This document shows positions 53,286 through 59,793 of a DNA stretch of 64,000 bases, one piece after another. Location of the stretch: assembly GCF_947495965.1 (NCBI RefSeq), contig NZ_CANMBB010000009.1:1-64000 (forward strand), in the 5' to 3' direction. Within the stretch, counting starts at the first letter, position 1. Each line of letters begins with the position of its first letter. Source of the stretch: an uncultured Maribacter sp. (GTDB taxonomy: Bacteria; Bacteroidota; Bacteroidia; Flavobacteriales; Flavobacteriaceae). Under the pieces are notes generated by a model. It saw only the letters and a program-made list of their open reading frames with translations, was not told the DNA's origin and searched no databases. The position numbers and the translations under genes were made by a program.

Positions 53286-54178
53286 AGTTTTACCCCTATT
53301 CTAAGCTTAGCACTCCTTGCTCTATTATTTTCTTTTACCTCTTCCCTAGACGGAACTATAAGTCCTCCTACTTTTTTAAATGGAACATCTACATTACCGT
53401 AAAAATCTTTCTCTGGCTCCCCTTCAAATTGCCCTGCTCTTATAAATCTTTTTACCAATCTATCTTCTAGAGAATGATAACTTATTGCACTTAACCTACC
53501 TCCTGCATCTAACAAATCTGGCGTTTGCAACAAAAATTCTTCTATTACCTGCACCTCCTGATTTACCTCTATTCTAATTGCCTGGTATATTTGTGCTAAT
53601 ATTTTATGCTCTTTATGTTGCGGCAAAAATTGTTTTAAAACCTCTTTTAAACCTTCGGTTGTCTTTATTTTAGCCTCTTCTCTTTTTTCTATAATCTTAT
53701 TTGCCATTGCATTTGCGTTACGCAAATCGCCATATTGAAACAAAACCTTTCTTAAATCATCAAAAGAATACTCATTTACTACACTGTATGCAGAAACCAT
53801 ATTCTTTTTACTCATACGCATATCTAAATCTGCGTTAAAACGAGTAGAAAAACCTCTTTCTGCTTTATCAAATTGATGTGACGAAACTCCAAAATCTGCC
53901 AAAATTCCATCTACCTTCCGAACGCCATAGAACTTTAAAAACTGCTTTATATATCTAAAATTCTCATTAATAAGTGTAAACCTATCATCCTCAATTACAT
54001 TTGCCAAAGCATCTTCATCCTGATCAAAAGCAAACAACTTACCGTTACTTCCTAGCCTTTTTAATATTTCTCTAGAATGCCCTCCTCCTCCAAAAGTCAC
54101 ATCTACATAAACACCATCTTCTTTAATATCTAGCCCATCTACAGACTCTTCTAACAAAACAGGATTATGATAACTCAT
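53282..54178 (-). CDS. rsmH: 16S rRNA (cytosine(1402)-N4)-methyltransferase
   Basis: RsmH (MraW) methylates N4 of C1402 in the 16S rRNA decoding centre. The 298-residue protein starts with YHNPVLLEESVDGL. It has VDVTFGGGGHSREIL for SAM binding, DGILADFGVSSHQFD, RGFSTRFNADLDMRM, and ISYHSLEDRLVKRF near the C-terminus, all family hallmarks. It overlaps mraZ by 14 bases. Confidence 0.96.
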   Translation of the reverse strand: MSYHNPVLLEESVDGLDIKEDGVYVDVTFGGGGHSREILKRLGSNGKLFAFDQDEDALANVIEDDRFTLINENFRYIKQFLKFYGVRKVDGILADFGVSSHQFDKAERGFSTRFNADLDMRMSKKNMVSAYSVVNEYSFDDLRKVLFQYGDLRNANAMANKIIEKREEAKIKTTEGLKEVLKQFLPQHKEHKILAQIYQAIRIEVNQEVQVIEEFLLQTPDLLDAGGRLSAISYHSLEDRLVKRFIRAGQFEGEPEKDFYGNVDVPFKKVGGLIVPSREEVKENNRARSAKLRIGVKL

Positions 54179-54638
54179 TATTAGATTTTCCAGTGTTTCT
54201 TACTTTTTTTGCTAGACTAACCTTCTCTTCTTTAGATGCAGATATTCTAGCATCATACAGGTCTTTATCCCAAATCTCAATACGTTTTCCTATTGGCGCT
54301 AACACAACGTTTTTTGTAATACCTACTGCCGTTATAACATCTTTAGGAATTAACAACCTACCATTAGCATCAATCTCTACTTGTCTTAAACTGGCCGTGT
54401 ATTTTCTGATAAAATCTATATTTTCTTCCTCGTACCTACTTAATTCATTAAGCTCTCGCATTACTGTATTCCACTCATTCATAGGATACAACTCCAAACA
54501 ATCTTCATAATAAGAGCGCTTAACTACAAACCCATTATTTAATACAGGCGCAATCTGGTTTCTAAGACTCACAGGCAACATTACCCGACCCTTAGCATCA
54601 GCTTTACAATTAAAAACCCCAAAGAAAAATATATCCAA
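54165..54638 (-). CDS. mraZ: transcriptional regulator MraZ
   Basis: MraZ is an AbrB-fold DNA-binding protein that controls the dcw cluster, including itself, by binding repeats in its own promoter. The 157-residue protein has two half-repeats, each with a DxxGR core: CKADAKGRVMLPVSLR at about 11-26 and VEIDANGRLLIPKDV at about 88-102. The start is TTG at 54638. The frame upstream has no ATG or GTG before a stop, and the next ATG is inside the first motif. Three 10-bp-spaced GTGGTA boxes and a TATATTTG -7 element lie just upstream. Confidence 0.92.
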   Translation of the reverse strand: MDIFFFGVFNCKADAKGRVMLPVSLRNQIAPVLNNGFVVKRSYYEDCLELYPMNEWNTVMRELNELSRYEEENIDFIRKYTASLRQVEIDANGRLLIPKDVITAVGITKNVVLAPIGKRIEIWDKDLYDARISASKEEKVSLAKKVRNTGKSNNELS

Positions 54639-54663
54639 AGCGCTGTATTTACTTTTTACAACT

Positions 54664-54671
54664 CAAATATA
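54664..54671 (-). promoter_or_regulatory. -7 promoter element of mraZ and the dcw cluster
   Basis: Minus-strand TATATTTG predicts a start of transcription near 54657, about 20 bases before the TTG start codon. MraZ-type boxes lie immediately upstream. Confidence 0.65.
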
Positions 54672-54681
54672 TATATTTTAT

Positions 54682-54707
54682 TACCACAATTTACCACAAA
54701 ATACCAC
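54682..54707 (-). promoter_or_regulatory. MraZ operator: three direct repeats
   Basis: On the minus strand GTGGTA occurs three times at exactly 10-bp spacing (plus-strand TACCAC at 54682, 54692 and 54702), each preceded by A/T-rich TTG or AAA. Known MraZ operators are three or four short GTG-containing boxes at about 10-bp spacing upstream of mraZ. The boxes start 11 bp upstream of the -7 element, covering the region where sigma would make its upstream contact, so MraZ should repress. Confidence 0.78.
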
Positions 54708-54865
54708 TTTGTTAATAAATTTTAGCTTTTTTGACAAAAAGAGGGTTCAAAAAATCAAAAAAGAGATGTTTTTAAAAAATTAGAGCTAATGTTTTGAAGA
54801 CCAATTAGATTACAAATTCTACTCCATAACTAAAAAAGGGTGAAAAACTATTCTATATAATTCCC

Positions 54866-54873
54866 TATATTTG
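54866..54873 (+). promoter_or_regulatory. -7 promoter element of the hydrolase-engB unit
   Basis: TATATTTG lies 26 bp before the hydrolase ATG. Confidence 0.6.
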
Positions 54874-54899
54874 CCGACAAAGACCACAAGCATCCTTGA

Positions 54900-55664
54900 A
54901 TGGAAGAAGAAATAATAACGGAAGGAAAATTTAAGTATATAGAGAAAGGAGAAGGTACTTCTATAATTATACTACATGGTCTAATGGGCGGTTTAAGCAA
55001 TTTTCATGGCGTAACAGAACATTTTCCTAAGAAAGGATATAAAGTTCTAATCCCAGAATTGCCTATCTATGATATGCCTATGATTAAAACCACTGTAAAA
55101 AACTTTGCTAAATACCTAGATAGTTTTATAAAATTTAAAAAACTTAACAACGTTATTCTTTTAGGCAATTCTTTAGGAGGCCACATAGGACTTTTATACA
55201 CAAAACTATACCCACAAAATGTTAAAGCTCTTGTAATTACTGGCAGTTCTGGGCTGTACGAAAGTGCTATGGGAGACGGCTATCCAAGAAGAGGGGATTA
55301 TGAGTTTATAAAGAAAAAAGCCGAAGGCGTTTTCTATGACCCAGCTGTAGCTACTAAAGAAATAGTTGATGAAGTTTTTGAAACGGTAAACGACCGTATG
55401 AAACTTGTAAAGACGTTAGCAATTGCAAAAAGTGCTATTAGACACAACATGTCTAAAGACCTAGCCAAAATGCCTACACCTACTTGTATTATTTGGGGAG
55501 AAAACGACAACGTAACACCCCCGAATGTTGCAAATGAATTTCATGAATTGTTACCAGATTCCGATTTATTTTGGATAGAAAAATGTGGTCATGCACCAAT
55601 GATGGAACATCCAGAAGAATTTAATACAATTTTAGATTCTTGGCTAGAGAAACGTAATTTCTAA
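54900..55664 (+). CDS. alpha/beta-hydrolase
   Basis: This 254-residue alpha/beta-hydrolase fold enzyme has an oxyanion-hole segment ILHGLMGG near 24-31. The nucleophile elbow is GNSLGG with Ser91, and the acid is in WGENDNVTP near 200. The histidine is in CGHAPMMEHPE near 230. The catalytic triad is complete, so it is an active hydrolase (esterase, lipase or related), but the substrate cannot be told. There is no signal peptide. It lies 11 bp before engB and is co-transcribed with it. Confidence 0.87.
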   Translation: MEEEIITEGKFKYIEKGEGTSIIILHGLMGGLSNFHGVTEHFPKKGYKVLIPELPIYDMPMIKTTVKNFAKYLDSFIKFKKLNNVILLGNSLGGHIGLLYTKLYPQNVKALVITGSSGLYESAMGDGYPRRGDYEFIKKKAEGVFYDPAVATKEIVDEVFETVNDRMKLVKTLAIAKSAIRHNMSKDLAKMPTPTCIIWGENDNVTPPNVANEFHELLPDSDLFWIEKCGHAPMMEHPEEFNTILDSWLEKRNF

Positions 55665-55675
55665 CACCTATTTTA

Positions 55676-56299
55676 ATGAAAATAAAGTCGGCCGACTTTG
55701 TGATAAGCAATACCGAAGTTTCTAGATGCCCTAAAGAACCTTTACCCGAGTACGCATTTATTGGAAGGTCTAATGTTGGAAAATCTTCTTTAATAAATAT
55801 GCTTACAGAGCGTAGAAGTTTAGCAAAAACATCTGGAAGACCAGGAAAAACGCAACTAATTAATCATTTTAAAATAAATGAAAATTGGTTTTTAGTTGAT
55901 TTACCAGGCTATGGTTATGCTAGAGTATCTAAAAAAGATAAAAATACGTTTCAAAAATATATTACTAATTATTTTACACAAAGAGAACAACTTGTTTGTT
56001 CTTTTGTTTTAGTGGATATTCGCCATACACCACAAAAAATTGATATGGAATTTATGGAATGGATGGGCGAAAACGGAATACCTTTTTGTATCATTTTTAC
56101 CAAAGCAGACAAGCTTAAACCTAAAGCTATTGAAAAACAAGTACAAGGCTATATAGATGTATTACTTGCTGATATTTGGGAAGAAGCTCCTATGCATTTT
56201 GTTACCTCTTCTAGCAAAAGATTAGGAAGGGATGAGGTTTTAAATTTTATAGAAAATATAAACCTTGATTATTTTAAAAGGCAAAAAGATTCTATTTAA
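55676..56299 (+). CDS. engB: ribosome-biogenesis GTPase EngB (YsxC/YihA)
   Basis: EngB is an essential small GTPase involved in large-subunit assembly. The 207-residue protein has the P-loop GRSNVGKSSLIN near 31-42, G2/G3 elements in RPGKTQLINHF and DLPGYGYARV, the G4 motif TKADK and a G5-like TSSSK. Length is normal. Its 3' end overlaps that of the convergent small gene by 8 bases. Confidence 0.95.
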   Translation: MKIKSADFVISNTEVSRCPKEPLPEYAFIGRSNVGKSSLINMLTERRSLAKTSGRPGKTQLINHFKINENWFLVDLPGYGYARVSKKDKNTFQKYITNYFTQREQLVCSFVLVDIRHTPQKIDMEFMEWMGENGIPFCIIFTKADKLKPKAIEKQVQGYIDVLLADIWEEAPMHFVTSSSKRLGRDEVLNFIENINLDYFKRQKDSI

Positions 56300-56648
56300 A
56301 AACACCTTTAATTATTTTTATTAAATCTTGAGGGTTTTTTAACCCATTTACTTCCTCTGATTTTAAAAGCACCTCTAGTTTGTTCCCTTCACTTTTAAAA
56401 ATAATTGGGAAATCATATTTTTCTTTAGGTTTATACGTTTCTAGAAACTCATTTTTATGTAAAAACTGCAGCTCTATATTTGTTTCTGTTCTAAATTTTT
56501 TCCAAACCTCCTTTTCAAAAAATACACCAAAAGTAATAGCACACAAATTACAATCATATGTTTTTGGACTCACAACCTTATGCAAACTATCTATTAAACT
56601 ATTATGCCAACCAGAGTTTGCATTATACACTAAAATTAATTGCTCCAT
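56292..56648 (-). CDS. conserved small protein of unknown function
   Basis: I do not recognise a characterised family for this 118-residue protein. It starts MEQLILVYNANSGWHNSLID and has a CxxC pair in YDCNLCAITFG (about 32-42). Aromatic and charged stretches follow (EKEVWKKFRTE), then PIIFKSEGNKLEVLLKSEE. The beta-alpha order with a CxxC near the N-terminus suggests a thioredoxin-like or metal-binding domain, but this is a guess. There is no signal peptide or membrane helix. The strong codon pattern and clear start make it a real gene. It overlaps the end of engB. Confidence 0.65.
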   Translation of the reverse strand: MEQLILVYNANSGWHNSLIDSLHKVVSPKTYDCNLCAITFGVFFEKEVWKKFRTETNIELQFLHKNEFLETYKPKEKYDFPIIFKSEGNKLEVLLKSEEVNGLKNPQDLIKIIKGVFK

Positions 56649-56708
56649 TCCTTTTATTTTACTTTCTAATTCGTCTTAGAAATAAAGTAAGGCTTACACG
56701 AAAACAAA

Positions 56709-56728
56709 AAAACCGCTTAAAGCGGTTT
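56709..56728 (-). terminator. terminator of gldB-gldC
   Basis: AAACCGCTT (56710-56718) pairs with AAGCGGTTT (56720-56728). The minus strand then runs into T-rich sequence. It lies about 29 bp past the gldC stop. Confidence 0.82.
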
Positions 56729-56756
56729 ATAAGAAATAATAACTATTAGTAATTAT

Positions 56757-57092
56757 TTATTTTTTTAATTCTAATTTCTCCGCAAAGTACGCACAAAAAT
56801 CTTTCATGGTAGCTGTCATTTTTTCATCTTGTGTTGCCTTCATAAACGTATCAGACATCGCAACTAAAGTTTGATGAAAAAAGACTTTCATCTCATCAAC
56901 CGGCATATCTTTTGTCCATAAATCTATTTTTAAAGATTCTTGATTTTTACTATCCCATACAGAAAGTAACATTGCTTTTATTTCTTGGTTTTCAACTCCG
57001 CCATCCTCTGCCGACCAGTTTAATTTTTCAGGTACACGATTTTCATCTAACCCTACTTTCAGTGTAATTTCTGATGTATGTAATTTTGTCAT
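56757..57092 (-). CDS. gldC: gliding motility protein GldC
   Basis: GldC is a small cytoplasmic protein needed for full gliding motility in Flavobacterium johnsoniae, probably by supporting GldB. The 111-residue sequence matches the family: SEITLKVGLDENRVPEKLNW, ENQEIKAMLLSVWDSKN, LKIDLWTKDMPVDEMKVFFHQTL. No signal peptide is seen. It overlaps gldB by one base, so it is made from the same transcript. Confidence 0.92.
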   Translation of the reverse strand: MTKLHTSEITLKVGLDENRVPEKLNWSAEDGGVENQEIKAMLLSVWDSKNQESLKIDLWTKDMPVDEMKVFFHQTLVAMSDTFMKATQDEKMTATMKDFCAYFAEKLELKK

Positions 57093-58048
57093 TATTTTTT
57101 TGGTTTGTAATTCGATTTTTTGAAAATTTCTTCTGCCGATACTGGCATTAATTGTACAAGAGACAAATCATTTTTCTCCATAAAAGATTTTACAATCTGC
57201 CAACCTATATAACGTCCTATACGCCCTGGAGATTCTTTATCTAACTCTAATCCAAATTTTGAAAATGGAGCTGGATCTAAAAAACGCTTCCTTAAATTAT
57301 TATTTGTACTATACAAGTACTCTTGCTCAACAAAATTTCGCCATATAGGTTCTTCATTTGCTATAGCCCAATTTAACTGCTCTTCTGTATATCCTATTTT
57401 TATTGCATCTGCAACATTAGGTAGCAACCTATCTTTTAAATATAATTCTTTACCATAATATATTATTTGCGCCAAAAAAGTACGATCTCTAGGCTTTGGA
57501 ACTGCTTTATTTGCAAAAGCACTTGCTATGTTACTAACTATATACTTCCTATCCATTCCCTGAGAAATATAGCGTTGAATACTACTATAAAACCTATGAT
57601 CTTGTGCTAAATAATTATCCAAACCAATAAACAACAAACTATCTGCCAAAATAATTCTATTGTTATAATCCACATCATTTGTTACTGTGATAATGTGTGG
57701 GACTTTATATTTTGGAAAGTAATATTTTACATGTTTATAAAAATCTTTTAATTGTAGGGTTTCTTTACTAAAGTCTGAAAACTCAGAACTTACTTCCTGC
57801 ATTAACTCTTGCTGAATAGTATCTTGCATTTTTTGTATCCAAACACTATCTGGCGCAGGAAATAAATAAGGGTATTTAACTCTTAATTTAGGTAAATCAT
57901 TAGGATTTGCCTCTGAAAACTCTTTATCAAAACGAGAGATAGATACGTTCACTTCTAGTTTAGCAATCTCTTTTTCAATTTTATCTTCTTCTTTACAGCC
58001 AAAAAATAGGATAATTAATGACAATAAGGCAAAAAAGTGTTTTTGCAT
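57092..58048 (-). CDS. gldB: gliding motility lipoprotein GldB
   Basis: GldB is a lipoprotein essential for flavobacterial gliding and T9SS-associated stability. From the ATG at 58048 the product has 318 residues, with a compact lipoprotein signal (hydrophobic 5-15) and lipobox FFGC with Cys at 17-18. Mature-part features are VNVSISRFDKEF, LKDFYKHVKYYFPKYKVPHI, FIGLDNYLAQDHRFY and IGRYIGWQIVKSFMEKN, as in GldB and its DUF2268-like relatives. Longer frames start at ATG 58069 or TTG 58081, but give an unusually long signal. It is followed directly by gldC. Confidence 0.92.
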   Translation of the reverse strand: MQKHFFALLSLIILFFGCKEEDKIEKEIAKLEVNVSISRFDKEFSEANPNDLPKLRVKYPYLFPAPDSVWIQKMQDTIQQELMQEVSSEFSDFSKETLQLKDFYKHVKYYFPKYKVPHIITVTNDVDYNNRIILADSLLFIGLDNYLAQDHRFYSSIQRYISQGMDRKYIVSNIASAFANKAVPKPRDRTFLAQIIYYGKELYLKDRLLPNVADAIKIGYTEEQLNWAIANEEPIWRNFVEQEYLYSTNNNLRKRFLDPAPFSKFGLELDKESPGRIGRYIGWQIVKSFMEKNDLSLVQLMPVSAEEIFKKSNYKPKK

Positions 58049-58104
58049 ACAAAGTAATTTAAGATACATTTTAATATTCAAGAACTAGGTCTTAATTTTA
58101 GAGG

Positions 58105-58112
58105 CAAAGTTA
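58105..58112 (-). promoter_or_regulatory. -7 promoter element of gldB-gldC
   Basis: Minus-strand TAACTTTG fits TAnnTTTG and lies 57 bp upstream of the preferred gldB start. Confidence 0.5.
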
Positions 58113-58141
58113 GTAGTTTTAAATCAAATAATAATATTTCT

Positions 58142-58930
58142 ATGCAAACAGAAAAAGTAATAGACCACATTGTAGGCTGGCTAAAAGACTACGCAACAAA
58201 AGCAAATTTAAAAGGTTTTGTAATAGGTATTTCTGGCGGTATAGATTCCGCTGTAACTTCTACTCTATGTGCCAAAACTGGACTAAAGCTTTTGTGTGTA
58301 GAAATGCCAATACACCAAGCTGAAAGCCAAGAAGATAGAGCCTCTAAGCATATAGAATGGTTGCAAAGTAATTTTCCTAATGTTAGCCGCCAACCTGTTA
58401 ACCTAACCCCTGTTTTTGATAATTTACTAGAGGTACTTCCTGCTGTAGAAAGTGAAGAAGAACGTTTTATGTCTTTAGCTAATACAAGAGCTAGGTTACG
58501 CATGACAACTCTATACTATTTTGCAGCATTACATGGCTATTTAGTAGCAGGAACAGGTAATAAAGTAGAAGATTTTGGTGTTGGGTTTTACACAAAATAT
58601 GGCGATGGCGGAGTAGATTTAAGCCCTATTGCAGATTTACTTAAGACTGAGGTTTATGCCATTGCAAAAGTTTTAAATATAAATAACGACATACAAATAG
58701 CCGCACCAACTGATGGTTTATGGGGTGATGATAGAACCGATGAAGATCAGATTGGGGCTTCCTATCCTGAGTTAGAATGGGCTATGAAAATGAATGATGA
58801 AGAGAAAAAAGAGTCTGATTTTTCTGGTAGAGAAAAAGAAGTGTTTAAAATATTTAAAAAACTAAATACTGCTAACCAACACAAAATGAAACCAATACCA
58901 ATTTGTATAATTCCAGATGTGTTAAAATAA
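58142..58930 (+). CDS. nadE: ammonia-dependent NAD+ synthetase
   Basis: NadE amidates nicotinic acid adenine dinucleotide to NAD+. The 262-residue protein has the PP-loop GISGGIDSAVTSTLC (29-43), RARLRMTTLYYFA, GTGNKVEDFGVGFYTKYGDG, DLSPIADLLKTEVY and APTDGLWGDDRTDEDQIG. There is no N-terminal glutaminase domain, so free ammonia is the nitrogen donor. It is divergent from gldB. Confidence 0.95.
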   Translation: MQTEKVIDHIVGWLKDYATKANLKGFVIGISGGIDSAVTSTLCAKTGLKLLCVEMPIHQAESQEDRASKHIEWLQSNFPNVSRQPVNLTPVFDNLLEVLPAVESEEERFMSLANTRARLRMTTLYYFAALHGYLVAGTGNKVEDFGVGFYTKYGDGGVDLSPIADLLKTEVYAIAKVLNINNDIQIAAPTDGLWGDDRTDEDQIGASYPELEWAMKMNDEEKKESDFSGREKEVFKIFKKLNTANQHKMKPIPICIIPDVLK

Positions 58931-59103
58931 GTAGTTAAACTGATTTAAACACAAATAAATCGAATATTCCTACAAAAATTGCGTTACTTAATAAAAATAT
59001 TTAACCTTTATCTTCATAATTAAATTTTTATGCCTTACATTGCATGTCAGACTTATTGAGCCAGATAATGCCTTGATATAGCTTAATTTAGAAAAAAAAA
59101 GAA

Positions 59104-59733
59104 ATGATTAAAGTACTTATCGCGGACAACCACCCCATTATCCGCATGGGCGTTAAAAGTGTATTAGATTCTACTTCAGAATTTGAAGTTATTGCTGATG
59201 CATCAACTACAGCTGAGCTTTTTCAAAAGTTAGAAGAAGTTACTCCAGATGTAATTATGTTAGAAATGGATATACCCGAAATAAACGGTATAGCCACGTT
59301 AAGAAAAATTAAGAAAGAATACCCTGAAGTTAAAGTATTAATGTACAGCGGACAATCTGAAGATGTCTATGCATTAAGCTCTATTAGAGCTGGTGCATTT
59401 GGATATTTATCTAAATCTTCTGATGTAGATTATATAGTCACTGCAGTACGCAAAGTTAGTGAAGGTAGTATGTTTATTACCAATGAACTTGCGCAACGTT
59501 TAGCTTTTGATGAAGGCACACAAAAACCAAGAAGGTTCTTTAGAAAATTATCTACAAGAGAAATAGAAGTTCTTAAACTTTTAGCTAGTGGAAAAAGAAA
59601 TAAAGATGTTGCAATTGGTTTAAATCTTAATGAAAAAACTGTAAGCACCTATAAAGCTCGTTTAATGAAAAAATTAAACGTAGATAATATGGTAGATTTA
59701 CTACAACAGGCCAAAGCGCTAGAGTTGTATTAA
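59104..59733 (+). CDS. LuxR-type response regulator with an altered receiver site
   Basis: This 209-residue NarL/LuxR-like regulator has a receiver domain and a GerE helix-turn-helix, LSTREIEVLKLLASGKRNKD then LNEKTVSTYKARLMKKL (about 145-190). The acidic pair reads IADNHP, with Asn9 for the second Asp. Aligned on the P-x-x-x-G spacing of IMLEMDIPEINGI, the phosphoacceptor place is Glu54, not Asp. The signalling Lys is kept (YLSKSSDVD). It may therefore act without phosphorylation. No kinase gene is adjacent. It has a strong terminator shared with dnaG. Confidence 0.88.
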   Translation: MIKVLIADNHPIIRMGVKSVLDSTSEFEVIADASTTAELFQKLEEVTPDVIMLEMDIPEINGIATLRKIKKEYPEVKVLMYSGQSEDVYALSSIRAGAFGYLSKSSDVDYIVTAVRKVSEGSMFITNELAQRLAFDEGTQKPRRFFRKLSTREIEVLKLLASGKRNKDVAIGLNLNEKTVSTYKARLMKKLNVDNMVDLLQQAKALELY

Positions 59734-59751
59734 AATATTTTTTTACTTAAA

Positions 59752-59780
59752 AAAAAGCCTGATGTTCCATCAGGCTTTTT
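59752..59780. terminator. bidirectional terminator between the response regulator and dnaG
   Basis: A perfect 13-bp stem (59752-59764 with 59768-59780) with loop TTC and A/T runs on both sides lies between convergent genes. Confidence 0.93.
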
Positions 59781-59793
59781 TAATGGTCCTTTT

